Of a DNA stretch of 64,000 nt, positions 31,257-40,526 are shown one piece after another. The notes under the pieces are model-generated. The model was not told where the DNA came from. It did not search any database and saw nothing but the letters and a program-made list of their open reading frames with translations. Location of the stretch: contig NZ_CADFDK010000001.1 in assembly GCF_902832885.1 (NCBI RefSeq), forward strand, positions 310,001-374,000, read 5' to 3'. Each line of letters opens with the position of its first letter. The stretch's first letter is position 1. Both the position numbers and the translations under genes were made by a program. The DNA is from Burkholderia seminalis DSM 23518. Its GTDB lineage: Bacteria > Pseudomonadota > Gammaproteobacteria > Burkholderiales > Burkholderiaceae.

Positions 31257-32825
31257 TCAGGACGAGCAGCTCACTTCGAGCGACCCGGCCCAGTCGGGCG
31301 GCAACGCCGCGTACGCTTCATGCTCCGGTTGTTCGTCGAACGGGCGGCGCAGGATCTGCGCGAGCCGCTCGACTTCCGAAAAATCCTTTTCCTTTGCGCG
31401 CCGGATCGCGACTTCGGCCAGATGGTTGCGAAGCACGTATTTCGGGTTCGCGCGGTTCATCGCGACCGCGCGCGCCGCGTCGTCGCGCGTTTCCTCGGAC
31501 AGCCGCGCGCGGTAGAGGTTCGCCCACGCATCGAACGCTTCGCGGTCGATGAACAGGTCGCGCACCGGTGCGTCGCGGCTCGCGTCGTGCTTCGAGATCT
31601 GCGCGAGGCGGCGGAACGTCAGCGTGAAATCCGCGTGGCTCGCGTGCATCGTCTCGAGCAGCTTGTTGGCGAGGTCGGCGTCGTGCTCGCGTTCGAGTTC
31701 GAGGCCGAGCTTCGCGCGCATCGCGCGTTCGAGCGCGGGGCCGAAACGCTCGGGGAAGGTCGCGAGCACGGCCTGCGCATCGTCCACCGCGCGCTCGGCG
31801 CGCGCATCGTCGTCGGCGATGTCGTGCTGCAGCCCGATCAGCGGCAGCAGTGCCTGCGCGAGGCAGTAGCAGTTCCAGTGCGCGATGCGCGGCTGCATCC
31901 GGTACGCGTAGCGGCCGCCGTTGTCCGAGTGGTTGCAGATGTGATTCGCATCGAACGCGTCGACGAAGCCGAACGGGCCGTAGTCGATCGTCACGCCGAG
32001 GATCGACATGTTGTCGGTGTTCATCACGCCGTGGCAGAAGCCGACGGCCTGCCATCGCGCGACGAGCTCGGCCGTGCGCAGCGTCACGGCCTCGAGCAGC
32101 GCGAGGTACGGATCGTCCGCGTCGCGGCAGGCCGGATAGAAGCGGTCGATCACGTGATCGGCGAGCTGGCGCAGCAGGTCGGGGCGATCGTTCGAGAAGA
32201 AGTGCTCGAAGTGGCCGAAGCGCACGAAGCTCTCCGACACGCGCGTGACGACGGCCGACGTCTCGATTTCCTCGCGCACCACCGGCTGGTCGGAACCGAT
32301 CACCGTCAGCGCGCGCGTGGTCGGGATGCCGAGGTGATGCATCGCTTCCGAGCACAGGAATTCGCGGATCGACGAGCGCAGCACCGCGCGGCCGTCGCCC
32401 ATCCGCGAGTACGGCGTGCGGCCGCTGCCTTTCAGCTGCAGCTCGTAGCGGCGACCGTCGGTGCCGGTGCGTTCGCCGATCGTCAGCGCGCGGCCGTCGC
32501 CGAGCTGGCCGGCCCACACGCCGAACTGGTGGCCGGAATACACCGACGCGTACGGCATCGCGTGCGCGGGCCAGTCGCGCGTCGGATTGCCGGCGAACAG
32601 CTCGGCGAAGCCGGGCTGCGCGGCGAGCGACGGCGGCAGGTCGAGCAACTGCGCGACTTCGCTGGAAAAGCCGACGACGTACGGCGCGGCGAGCGGCGCG
32701 GCCGGCAGCCGCGTATGAAACGCGTCGCCGAGCGTGACGAACGCGCCGGCGGCGGGCGCGCCGAGCGTGGCGGCGAGGTCGGGGAGAGTGTCAGCCGCAT
32801 CGGCTGCGCTTCGGGAAAACGACAT
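31257..32825 (-). CDS. selO: Protein adenylyltransferase SelO (YdiU)
   Basis: Pseudokinase-fold enzyme of 522 residues that transfers AMP to Ser, Thr or Tyr of target proteins; in E. coli it modifies redox proteins. The YdiU/UPF0061 pattern is clear: [40 protein letters not shown], and the flipped active site [20 protein letters not shown]. The C-terminus is VSCSS, with Cys520 at the third-last place where eukaryotic SelO carries selenocysteine. The start at 32825 is chosen because it begins a family-like N-terminus with AGAGGCG before it. Confidence 0.95.
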   Translation of the reverse strand: MSFSRSAADAADTLPDLAATLGAPAAGAFVTLGDAFHTRLPAAPLAAPYVVGFSSEVAQLLDLPPSLAAQPGFAELFAGNPTRDWPAHAMPYASVYSGHQFGVWAGQLGDGRALTIGERTGTDGRRYELQLKGSGRTPYSRMGDGRAVLRSSIREFLCSEAMHHLGIPTTRALTVIGSDQPVVREEIETSAVVTRVSESFVRFGHFEHFFSNDRPDLLRQLADHVIDRFYPACRDADDPYLALLEAVTLRTAELVARWQAVGFCHGVMNTDNMSILGVTIDYGPFGFVDAFDANHICNHSDNGGRYAYRMQPRIAHWNCYCLAQALLPLIGLQHDIADDDARAERAVDDAQAVLATFPERFGPALERAMRAKLGLELEREHDADLANKLLETMHASHADFTLTFRRLAQISKHDASRDAPVRDLFIDREAFDAWANLYRARLSEETRDDAARAVAMNRANPKYVLRNHLAEVAIRRAKEKDFSEVERLAQILRRPFDEQPEHEAYAALPPDWAGSLEVSCSS

Positions 32826-32850
32826 GTTGAGCGCCTCTGGGTAAGCCGAT

Positions 32851-32856
32851 ATTGTA
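32851..32856 (-). promoter_or_regulatory. -10 element for selO-msrB
   Basis: TACAAT on the minus strand lies 26 bases before the selO ATG. The -35 region is GC-rich and poor. Confidence 0.35.
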
Positions 32857-32976
32857 AGGCGGCGCCGCGCCGCCCGCATGGCGGCGCGCGCACCGTGCGC
32901 CACGCCCGTCCGGGGCCGCTGACGGGCGCGTTGCAGGGGCTGGTCACCGATTCGCATCCTCACGGAGAACAAGACG

Positions 32977-34620
32977 ATGGGTAAGCCGTTGCTGGGCCAG
33001 ATGATGGACGTGCCGCTGCTGGTGTCCTCGCTGATTTCGCATGCCGCGCGGCACGCCGGCGACACGGAGATCGTGTCGAAGCGCGTGGAAGGCGACCTGC
33101 ATCGCTATACGTACCGCGATTGCGAGCGCCGCGCGAAGCAACTGGCGCAGGCGCTTGCGCGGCTCGGCGTCGACGCCGGCGACCGCGTCGGCACGCTGGC
33201 GTGGAACGGCTACCGGCATCTGGAGGCGTACTACGGGATCGGCGGGATGGGCGCCGTCTGTCACACGATCAACCCGCGCCTGTTTCCCGAGCAGATCGCG
33301 TACATCGTCAATCACGCTGAAGACCGCTACGTCTTCTTCGACATCAATTTCGCGCCGCTCGTCGACGCCATCGCGCCGCAGTGTCCGCACGTGAAGGGCT
33401 GGGTCGCGATGACCGATGCCGCGCACCTGCCGACGGGCGCGACGCCGTACCTCTGCTACGAAACGCTCGTCGACGCCGAAGACGGCCGCTACGACTGGCC
33501 GCGCCTCGACGAGCAGCAGGCGTCGGGGCTCTGCTATACGTCTGGCACGACCGGCAACCCGAAGGGCGTGCTGTATTCGCACCGCTCGACGGTGCTGCAC
33601 GCATACGGCGCCGCGCTGCCCGACGCGATGAATCTGTCCGCGATGGACGCCGTGCTGCCCGTCGTGCCGATGTTCCACGTCAACGCGTGGGGGCTGCCGT
33701 ACGCGGTGCCGCTGACCGGCGGCAAGCTCGTGCTGCCCGGCAAGGATCTCGACGGCAAGTCGCTGTACGCGCTGATGGAGGCCGAGCGCGTGACGTTTTC
33801 CGCGGGCGTGCCGACCGTGTGGCTCGGGCTGCTCAACTACATGCGCGAAGCCGGCGTACGCTTCTCGACGCTGAACCGCACGGTGATCGGCGGCTCCGCG
33901 TGCCCGCCCGCGATGCTGCGCACGTTCGAGGACGAATACGGCGTGCGCGTGATCCATGCATGGGGAATGACCGAGCTGTCGCCGCTCGGCACGCTCGCGA
34001 AGCTCAACTGGGCGCAGTCGCAGCGGCCGCTCGACGCGCAGCGCCGGCTGCTCGAAAAGCAGGGCCGCGTGATCTGCGGCGTCGACATGCGCATTGTCGG
34101 CGAGGACGGCCACGAGCTGCCGTGGGACGGCGTCGCGTTCGGCGAATTGCAGGTGCGCGGGCCGTGGGTGATCGATCACTACTTTCGCGGCGACGACTCG
34201 CCGTTGTCGGACGGCTGGTTCCCGACCGGCGACGTCGCGACGATCGATCCCGACGGCTTCCTGCAGATCACCGACCGCAGCAAGGACGTGATCAAGTCGG
34301 GCGGCGAATGGATCAGCTCGATCGACATCGAGAACGTCGCGGTCGCCCACCCGGGCGTGGCCGAAGCCGCGTGCATCGCATGCGCGCACCCGAAATGGAC
34401 CGAGCGCCCGCTGCTCGTCGTGGTGCCGCGCGAAGGCGCGAACCTGAGCCGCGACACGCTGCTCGCGTTCTACGAAGGCAAGGTCGCGAAATGGTGGATC
34501 CCCGACGACGTCGTGTTCGTCGAATCGCTGCCGCACACCGCGACTGGCAAGCTGCAGAAGCTGAAGCTGCGCGAGACGTTCCGCGACTACGTGTTGCCGA
34601 CGGCGGTGGGCGAGCCGTAA
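32977..34620 (+). CDS. Acyl-CoA synthetase (AMP-forming, medium/long chain)
   Basis: Activates a fatty acid with ATP and CoA. Length 547 residues. The AMP-binding P-loop [12 protein letters not shown] is at about 187-198, the A5-type motif [10 protein letters not shown] near 330, the ATPase motif [18 protein letters not shown], and the C-terminal catalytic Lys in [12 protein letters not shown]. Sequence style is that of the FadD3/AlkK-like branch ([20 protein letters not shown]). It opens a plus-strand cluster with a hydratase/dehydrogenase, nicotinamidase and thiolase, so a role in beta-oxidation is likely. Chain-length preference cannot be read off. Confidence 0.92.
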   Translation: MGKPLLGQMMDVPLLVSSLISHAARHAGDTEIVSKRVEGDLHRYTYRDCERRAKQLAQALARLGVDAGDRVGTLAWNGYRHLEAYYGIGGMGAVCHTINPRLFPEQIAYIVNHAEDRYVFFDINFAPLVDAIAPQCPHVKGWVAMTDAAHLPTGATPYLCYETLVDAEDGRYDWPRLDEQQASGLCYTSGTTGNPKGVLYSHRSTVLHAYGAALPDAMNLSAMDAVLPVVPMFHVNAWGLPYAVPLTGGKLVLPGKDLDGKSLYALMEAERVTFSAGVPTVWLGLLNYMREAGVRFSTLNRTVIGGSACPPAMLRTFEDEYGVRVIHAWGMTELSPLGTLAKLNWAQSQRPLDAQRRLLEKQGRVICGVDMRIVGEDGHELPWDGVAFGELQVRGPWVIDHYFRGDDSPLSDGWFPTGDVATIDPDGFLQITDRSKDVIKSGGEWISSIDIENVAVAHPGVAEAACIACAHPKWTERPLLVVVPREGANLSRDTLLAFYEGKVAKWWIPDDVVFVESLPHTATGKLQKLKLRETFRDYVLPTAVGEP

Positions 34621-34809
34621 GCATCGCGCCCGGGCCGGCGACGGCCCGCGAACCGGTCGCCCGATCCGTCCCCGGATCGGCAACAAAATTCAAATTGAAC
34701 GACCGTGCTTTTTCGTTGTATGCTGCCTCAGTTCATCCGGACATGCGGCTGTTCGACCGCGCACAATGAAGCGCAGCCAACCCGGCGCGCGATGCATGGA
34801 GGCAGGCAG

Positions 34810-36894
34810 ATGGCAGTGGATTACTCGACTCGCGACGGCGTGGCCGTCATCACGCTCAACAATCCGCCGGTCAACGGGCTCGGCCTGTCGACCCGTCAGG
34901 GCGTCATGGACGCGCTCGATCGCGCCGCGCAGGATCCGTCGGTCACGGCCATCGTGCTGACCGGCGCGGGCCGCGCGTTCTCGGGCGGCGCCGACATCAC
35001 CGAATTCAATACGCCGAAGGCGCTGCAGGAGCCGACGCTGCACACCGTGATCCGCGCGGTGGAAGCGAGCGCGAAGCCCGTCGTCGCGGCGCTGCACAGC
35101 GTCGTGATGGGCGGCGGCCTCGAACTCGCGCTCGGCGCGCACTACCGCGTCGCGGCGCCCGGCGCGCAGGTCGCGCTGCCCGAAGTGAAGCTCGGCCTGC
35201 TGCCGGGCGCGGGCGGCACGCAGCGCCTGCCGCGCGCGGTCGGGCTCGAGACCGCGCTGAACATGATCGTGTCGGGCGCACCGGTGCCGTCGGAGCAACT
35301 GGCGAACAGCGGGCTGTTCGACGAGATGGCCGACGGCGACCTGCTGGAGGCGGCCGTCGCGTTCGCGCGCAAGGCCGGCGCGCGGCAAGGGCCGCACCCG
35401 CGGGTGCGCGATCGCAAGATCGTCCACGACAACGCCGCGGGCTTCATTCAGTTCGCGCGCAATTCCGCGCAGGCCGCCGCGCCGAATTTCCCCGCGCCGC
35501 ACAAGTGCATCGATGCGATCGAGGCGGGCGTGCTGAACGGCTTCGACCAGGGCAGCATCGCCGAGCGCGAGGGTTTCGTCGCGCTGATGATGACGCCGGA
35601 AAGCCGCGCGTTGCGCCATGCGTTCTTCGGCGAGCGTGCGGCGAGCAAGATTCCCGACGTGCCGTCCGACACGCCGCTGCGCGAGATCCGTCGCGTCGGC
35701 GTGATCGGCGCGGGCACGATGGGCGGCGGGATCGCGATGAACTTCGTTAACGCGGGCCTGCCCGTCACGCTGCTCGAGACGAAGCAGGAAGCGCTCGAGC
35801 GCGGCATCGCGACGATCCGCAAGAACTACGACGCGCAGGTGAAGAAGGGCAAGCTCACGCAGGAGAAGCTCGACGCGCGCATGGCGCTGATCGCGCCGAC
35901 GCTCTCTTACGACGACCTGAAGGACGCCGACCTGATCGTCGAGGCCGTGTTCGAGGAGCTCGGCGTGAAGGAGCAGGTGTTCAGGAAGCTCGACGAAGTC
36001 GCGAAGCCGGGCGCGATCCTCGCGTCGAACACGTCGACGCTCGACGTCGACAAGATCGCGGCGTTCACCAAGCGTCCGCAGGACGTGGTCGGCATGCACT
36101 TCTTCAGCCCGGCGAACGTGATGAAGCTGCTCGAGGTCGTGCGCGGCGCGCAGACCGCGAAGGACGTGCTCGCGACCGTGATGGCCGTCGCGAAGAAGAT
36201 CCGCAAGACGGCGGTCGTGTCGGGCGTGTGCGACGGCTTCATCGGCAACCGGATGATCGAGCAGTACATCCGCCAGGCGCTGTTCATGCTCGAGGAAGGC
36301 GCGCTGCCCGCGCAGGTCGACCGCGCGATCGAGAAGTTCGGATTCGCGATGGGGCCGTTCCGGATGAGCGACCTCGCCGGCAACGACATCGGCTGGGCGA
36401 TTCGCAAGCGCCGCTACGTCGAGCAACCCGACCTGCAGTACTCGAAGATCGCCGACCGCCTGTGCGAACAGGGCCGCTTCGGCCAGAAGACGGGCGGCGG
36501 CTGGTACGACTACGTGCCGGGCGATCGCAAGGCGAAGCCGTCGTCGCTCGTCGACGAGATGGTCGTCGCGTATTCGAAGGAGCGCGGCGTCGAGCGGCGC
36601 AAGATCGGCGACGACGAGATCGTCGAGCGGCTGGTGTTCGCGCTCGTCAACGAAGGCGCGAAGATCCTCGAGGAGAAGATCGCGTCGAAGGCATCCGACA
36701 TCGACATGGTCTACCTGACCGGCTATGGCTTCCCGCTGTGGCGCGGCGGCCCGATGCTGTATGCGGACACGGTCGGCCTCTACAACGTCGAGCGCGCGAT
36801 TCGCCGCTATGCGGCGGCACCGAACGGCGACGCATGGCGGCTCGCGCCGTCGATCGCGGAACTGGCGAAGGCCGGCCGCGGGTTCAACGGCTGA
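34810..36894 (+). CDS. Fused enoyl-CoA hydratase / 3-hydroxyacyl-CoA dehydrogenase
   Basis: Carries steps 2 and 3 of beta-oxidation on one chain of 694 residues. The N-terminal crotonase domain (1-190) has the oxyanion segments GRAFSGGADITEF and ALHSVVMGGGLELALG, and LPEVKLGLLPGAGGTQRLPR. The NAD-binding domain starts RRVGVIGAGTMGGGIAMNF (GAGTMGGG at 300-307). The C-terminal dehydrogenase domain includes SGVCDGFIGNRM and LAGNDIGW. It lacks the isomerase/epimerase insert of full FadB and is nearer the FadJ/peroxisomal type. The start at 34810 has GGAGGCAGGCAG just before it. Confidence 0.93.
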   Translation: MAVDYSTRDGVAVITLNNPPVNGLGLSTRQGVMDALDRAAQDPSVTAIVLTGAGRAFSGGADITEFNTPKALQEPTLHTVIRAVEASAKPVVAALHSVVMGGGLELALGAHYRVAAPGAQVALPEVKLGLLPGAGGTQRLPRAVGLETALNMIVSGAPVPSEQLANSGLFDEMADGDLLEAAVAFARKAGARQGPHPRVRDRKIVHDNAAGFIQFARNSAQAAAPNFPAPHKCIDAIEAGVLNGFDQGSIAEREGFVALMMTPESRALRHAFFGERAASKIPDVPSDTPLREIRRVGVIGAGTMGGGIAMNFVNAGLPVTLLETKQEALERGIATIRKNYDAQVKKGKLTQEKLDARMALIAPTLSYDDLKDADLIVEAVFEELGVKEQVFRKLDEVAKPGAILASNTSTLDVDKIAAFTKRPQDVVGMHFFSPANVMKLLEVVRGAQTAKDVLATVMAVAKKIRKTAVVSGVCDGFIGNRMIEQYIRQALFMLEEGALPAQVDRAIEKFGFAMGPFRMSDLAGNDIGWAIRKRRYVEQPDLQYSKIADRLCEQGRFGQKTGGGWYDYVPGDRKAKPSSLVDEMVVAYSKERGVERRKIGDDEIVERLVFALVNEGAKILEEKIASKASDIDMVYLTGYGFPLWRGGPMLYADTVGLYNVERAIRRYAAAPNGDAWRLAPSIAELAKAGRGFNG

Positions 36895-36938
36895 CGCCGC
36901 CGCATGGCGGCGCGGCCGATCCTGTCTGGAGACACGCA

Positions 36939-37571
36939 ATGAAACGCACCGACGACGTCCTGCTCGTGATCGACGTGCAATACGACTTCATGCCGGGCGG
37001 CGCGCTCGCGGTGCCGGACGGCGATGCGGTCGTGCCGGTGATCAACGCGCTCGCGCAGCGCTTCGACCAGGTCGTGCTGACGCAGGACTGGCACCCGCGC
37101 GAGCACGTGTCGTTCGCGGCGAACCATCCGGGCCGCGAGCCGTTTTCCACGCTCGCGCTGCCGTACGGCGAGCAGGTGCTGTGGCCCGTGCATTGCGTGC
37201 AGGACACCGACGGTGCGGCGCTGCATCGCGACCTCGACATCCCGCACGCGCGGCTCGTGATCCGCAAGGGCGGCGACGCGCAGGTCGACAGCTATTCCGC
37301 GTTCGTCGAAGCCGACCGCACGACGCGCACGGGACTTGCGGGCTACTTGCGCGAACTCGGCGCGAAGCGCGTGTGGTGCTGCGGGCTCGCGACCGACTAT
37401 TGCGTCGCGTGGTCGGCGCTCGATGCGCGCGCGGCCGGGTTCGACGCCGCGGTGATCAACGATGCGTGCCGTGCGATCGACCTGAACGGGTCGCTCGCGC
37501 ACGCATGGCAGCAGATGCAGGCAGCGGGCGTCGCGCATGTGACGTCCGCGGGCGCGCGCCCGGCGGCGTAG
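36939..37571 (+). CDS. pncA: Nicotinamidase (pyrazinamidase type)
   Basis: Hydrolyses nicotinamide to nicotinate for NAD salvage. Length 210 residues of the isochorismatase fold. The catalytic triad is Asp12 (LVIDVQYDF), Lys110 (IRKGGD) and Cys155 (ATDYCV). Metal ligands are probably Asp50, His52 and His85 (TQDWHP, WPVHC). The ATG at 36939 follows CTGGAGACACGC. It lies 44 bases after the dehydrogenase gene and 43 before the thiolase gene, in the middle of a beta-oxidation cluster. A longer in-frame extension upstream is only overlap with the previous gene in another frame. Confidence 0.94.
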   Translation: MKRTDDVLLVIDVQYDFMPGGALAVPDGDAVVPVINALAQRFDQVVLTQDWHPREHVSFAANHPGREPFSTLALPYGEQVLWPVHCVQDTDGAALHRDLDIPHARLVIRKGGDAQVDSYSAFVEADRTTRTGLAGYLRELGAKRVWCCGLATDYCVAWSALDARAAGFDAAVINDACRAIDLNGSLAHAWQQMQAAGVAHVTSAGARPAA

Positions 37572-37614
37572 CGCATTTCCCATCCGATTCAGGGCAGCAC
37601 CGAAGGAGACTCGC

Positions 37615-38793
37615 ATGACCGAAGCCGTAATCGTATCGACCGCACGCACGCCGCTGGCGAAATCCTGGCGTGGCGCATTCAACATGACGCACGGCGCGAC
37701 GCTCGGCGGCCACGTGGTCGCCGCCGCGCTCGAACGCGCGAAGCTCGACCCCGCTCGCGTCGAGGACGTGATCATGGGCTGCGCGAACCCCGAAGGCGCG
37801 ACCGGCGCGAACATCGCGCGCCAGATCGCACTGCGCGCGGGTTTGCCCGTGACCGTGCCGGGGATGACGGTGAACCGATTCTGCTCGTCGGGGCTGCAGA
37901 CCATCGCGCTGGCCGCGCAGCGGATCATCGCGGGCGAAGGCGAGATCTATGTCGCCGGCGGCGTCGAATCGATCTCGTGCGTGCAGAACGAGATGAACCG
38001 GCACATGATCCAGGAAGGCTGGCTCGTCCAGCACAAGCCGGAAATTTACTGGAACATGCTGCAGACGGCCGAGAACGTCGCGAAGCGCTACGGCATCTCG
38101 AAGGAGCGGCAGGACGAGTACGGCGTGCAGTCGCAACTGCGCGCCGCGGCCGCGCAGGAAGCCGGGCGGTTCCGCGACGAGATCGTGCCGATCACGGTGC
38201 TCGCGGGCATCGCCGACAAGGCGACGGGCCGCCTGTTCACGAAGGAAGTGACGGTATCGGCCGACGAAGGCATTCGCCCCGACACGACGCTCGAAGGCGT
38301 GTCGAAGATCCGCTCGGCCGTGCCGGGCGGCGTGATCACCGCCGGCAACGCGAGCCAGTTCTCGGACGGCGCGTCGGCGTGTGTCGTGATGAGCGCCGAT
38401 GCCGCGCAGCGCGAAGGGCTGCAGCCGCTGGGCGTGTTCCGCGGCTTCGCGGTGGCCGGCTGCGAGCCGGACGAGATGGGCATCGGCCCCGTGTTCGCGG
38501 TGCCGAAGCTGCTGAAGCAGGCCGGATTGAAGGTCGACGACATCGGCCTGTGGGAGTTGAACGAAGCATTCGCGGTACAGGTGCTGTACTGCCGCGACAC
38601 GCTCGGGATTCCTGAGGATCGCCTGAACGTGAACGGCGGCGCGATCGCGGTCGGCCATCCGTACGGCGTGTCGGGCGCTCGCCTGACCGGCCACGCGCTG
38701 ATCGAAGGCAAGCGGCGCGGCGTGAAGTACGTGGTCGTCACGATGTGCATCGGCGGCGGGCAGGGCGCGGCCGGTCTGTTCGAAATCCTCTGA
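37615..38793 (+). CDS. Acetyl-CoA acyltransferase (thiolase)
   Basis: Cleaves 3-ketoacyl-CoA with CoA, closing the beta-oxidation turn. Length 392 residues. Catalytic residues are Cys90 ([10 protein letters not shown]), His348 ([12 protein letters not shown]) and Cys378 ([11 protein letters not shown]). The start ATG at 37615 is preceded by GAAGGAGACTCGC. It is the last gene of the cluster begun by the acyl-CoA synthetase. The sequence looks like degradative FadA-type rather than biosynthetic PhaA, but this is not certain from reading alone. Confidence 0.93.
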   Translation: MTEAVIVSTARTPLAKSWRGAFNMTHGATLGGHVVAAALERAKLDPARVEDVIMGCANPEGATGANIARQIALRAGLPVTVPGMTVNRFCSSGLQTIALAAQRIIAGEGEIYVAGGVESISCVQNEMNRHMIQEGWLVQHKPEIYWNMLQTAENVAKRYGISKERQDEYGVQSQLRAAAAQEAGRFRDEIVPITVLAGIADKATGRLFTKEVTVSADEGIRPDTTLEGVSKIRSAVPGGVITAGNASQFSDGASACVVMSADAAQREGLQPLGVFRGFAVAGCEPDEMGIGPVFAVPKLLKQAGLKVDDIGLWELNEAFAVQVLYCRDTLGIPEDRLNVNGGAIAVGHPYGVSGARLTGHALIEGKRRGVKYVVVTMCIGGGQGAAGLFEIL

Positions 38794-38926
38794 TCTTTGG
38801 CCGGTCGCGGCCGCGGTTTCGCTTCGGCGACGCCCGCGGCCGCGACATCAATCGGTGCGGCAGCGCCGCGATTCGAAACAATCGGGAAGCAAAAGGCGTG
38901 CGCCCGGCAATGCCGTTTCCCCTGAC

Positions 38927-38954
38927 TTGTCAAACGAATTGCCCCACCTATACT
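38927..38954 (+). promoter_or_regulatory. Sigma-70 promoter of diguanylate cyclase gene
   Basis: TTGTCA (38927-38932) and TATACT (38949-38954) are 16 bases apart, one of the best matches to consensus in the window. The leader to the ATG is about 95 bases and contains the short palindrome GGATCGCGCATGGCGCGATCC. Confidence 0.65.
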
Positions 38955-39054
38955 TGCTCTGACATTTGCCTTTCGGCACGATGGGCAGGATCGCGCATGG
39001 CGCGATCCGTGCCGCGAAGGTTCGAACCAACGCAGCAGACCGACCGGGGACCGA

Positions 39055-40455
39055 ATGAGTACGACCTATGCAGCCGGGGAACCGCCGCGCGTCGTCAGCG
39101 CGGCCGCGAGGCTTTACGCGAAATGCCTGCTGGTCGGATTCGCGTTGCTGCCTGCGTATCTGATCGCCTACCTGTGGTTCTTCAGCGACCCGCACGTCGG
39201 GTTCGAGAACCACGCATTCCATGAAATCGCGATTGCGGCCGCTACCCTCGAGGGCGCGTTCGTCACTTATGTGACGTGGGTGTGCTACCGGTCGTCCGGC
39301 GAGCCGCTGCTGCGCTGGCTGACGCTCGGCTTTCTCGGCTTCGCGATGATCTATGCGCTGCACGGTGCGTTCACCGGGATGGCGCACCACAATATCTGGC
39401 TGTTCCTGCTGTACGGGCCCGCGTCGCGGCTCGTGATGTCGATCCTGCTGCTGACGGGCCTGCTGTCGTATTCGCGTCCGCCCGACCGGATCGAGAGGCG
39501 CATGAGCGCGCGAACGTGGCTGCCGTGGATCGTGTTCTTCGTGATCGTCGACGTCGTCGTTGCCTACCTTGCGTATTCGCCGATCGCCGGCGCGCTCGGT
39601 ACGCGCCTGTCGATGGAGGGCGGCGCGCTCGTGTTCTCGCTGCTGAACGTCTGCGTGCTGCTCGCGCGGCGGATCCGCTCGCCGCTGATGGTGATCTACG
39701 GCGTGTCGATCATGGCCTTCGCGCTGTCTTCGCTCGCATTCATTCTCGGCAAGCCGTGGAATCACATGTGGTGGCTGGCGCACGCGATTTTCGCGGGCGG
39801 CTTCTTCCTGCTCAGCTACGGCGTCGTGCAGGCGTTGCAGACGACACGCTCGTTCTCGGCGATCTACAGCCAGGAAGACCTGATGAGCCGGCTGTCGGAA
39901 TCGATGGCGCGTACCGAGAGCGCGCTGCAGGAGCTGCGGCGCACGAACCAGAAGCTCGAGTACATGGCCGCGACCGATCCGATGACGGGCGCGTCGAACC
40001 GCCGGCAGTTCATCGCGCAGGTCGAGCGCGAGATGGTGCGGGCGGAACGCGACGGCACGCCGTTCTGCCTGCTCGCGCTCGATCTCGACAATTTCAAGAA
40101 CATCAACGATGCCTACGGGCACCAGATCGGCGACGAAGTGCTGCGCGGCGTCGTGCGCCAGTGCCTCGAGGCGATCCGGCCGGCGGGCGGGCTTGCGCGC
40201 GTCGGTGGCGAGGAGTTCATGGCGCTGCTGCCGGACATGCCGCTCGAAGGCGCGCGGATGACGGCCGAGCGCGTGCGTTCGTCGATCGCGAGTTCGCCGT
40301 TCGGGCTGGACTTCAAGCGCGTGCAGGTGACGGTCAGCGTCGGCGTCGCGCAATATGGCGTCGACGGGAGTACGGTCGATGCGTTGCTGAGGGTGGTCGA
40401 CGAGCGGCTGTATCAGGCGAAGCGGGAAGGGCGGAATCGCGTCGTGTCGCGGTGA
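39055..40455 (+). CDS. Membrane-bound diguanylate cyclase (GGDEF)
   Basis: Makes the second messenger cyclic di-GMP from GTP at the inner membrane. Length 466 residues. The N-terminal half holds about seven or eight membrane helices with conserved-looking aromatic loops, a MASE-like sensor of unassigned type. A short coiled coil (about 270-300, LSESMARTESALQELRRTNQ) links to the GGDEF domain. That domain has DPMTGASNRRQF, DLDNFKNINDAYGHQIGDEVL and an intact active site GGEEF. The inhibitory I-site five residues upstream reads RPAG instead of RxxD, so feedback inhibition is probably absent. Confidence 0.92.
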   Translation: MSTTYAAGEPPRVVSAAARLYAKCLLVGFALLPAYLIAYLWFFSDPHVGFENHAFHEIAIAAATLEGAFVTYVTWVCYRSSGEPLLRWLTLGFLGFAMIYALHGAFTGMAHHNIWLFLLYGPASRLVMSILLLTGLLSYSRPPDRIERRMSARTWLPWIVFFVIVDVVVAYLAYSPIAGALGTRLSMEGGALVFSLLNVCVLLARRIRSPLMVIYGVSIMAFALSSLAFILGKPWNHMWWLAHAIFAGGFFLLSYGVVQALQTTRSFSAIYSQEDLMSRLSESMARTESALQELRRTNQKLEYMAATDPMTGASNRRQFIAQVEREMVRAERDGTPFCLLALDLDNFKNINDAYGHQIGDEVLRGVVRQCLEAIRPAGGLARVGGEEFMALLPDMPLEGARMTAERVRSSIASSPFGLDFKRVQVTVSVGVAQYGVDGSTVDALLRVVDERLYQAKREGRNRVVSR

Positions 40456-40469
40456 TGCATCGTCGATCG

Positions 40470-40502
40470 AAGCCCCGGAGGCGGCGACGCCCCGGGGCTT
40501 TT
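40470..40502. terminator. Terminator between convergent cyclase and lipoprotein genes
   Basis: AAGCCCCGG / CCGGGGCTT forms a 9-bp stem with a 13-base loop, flanked by A and T bases on its outer sides. Confidence 0.7.
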
Positions 40503-40526
40503 GCATGCCGGTCGGCCCGCGCGGCG

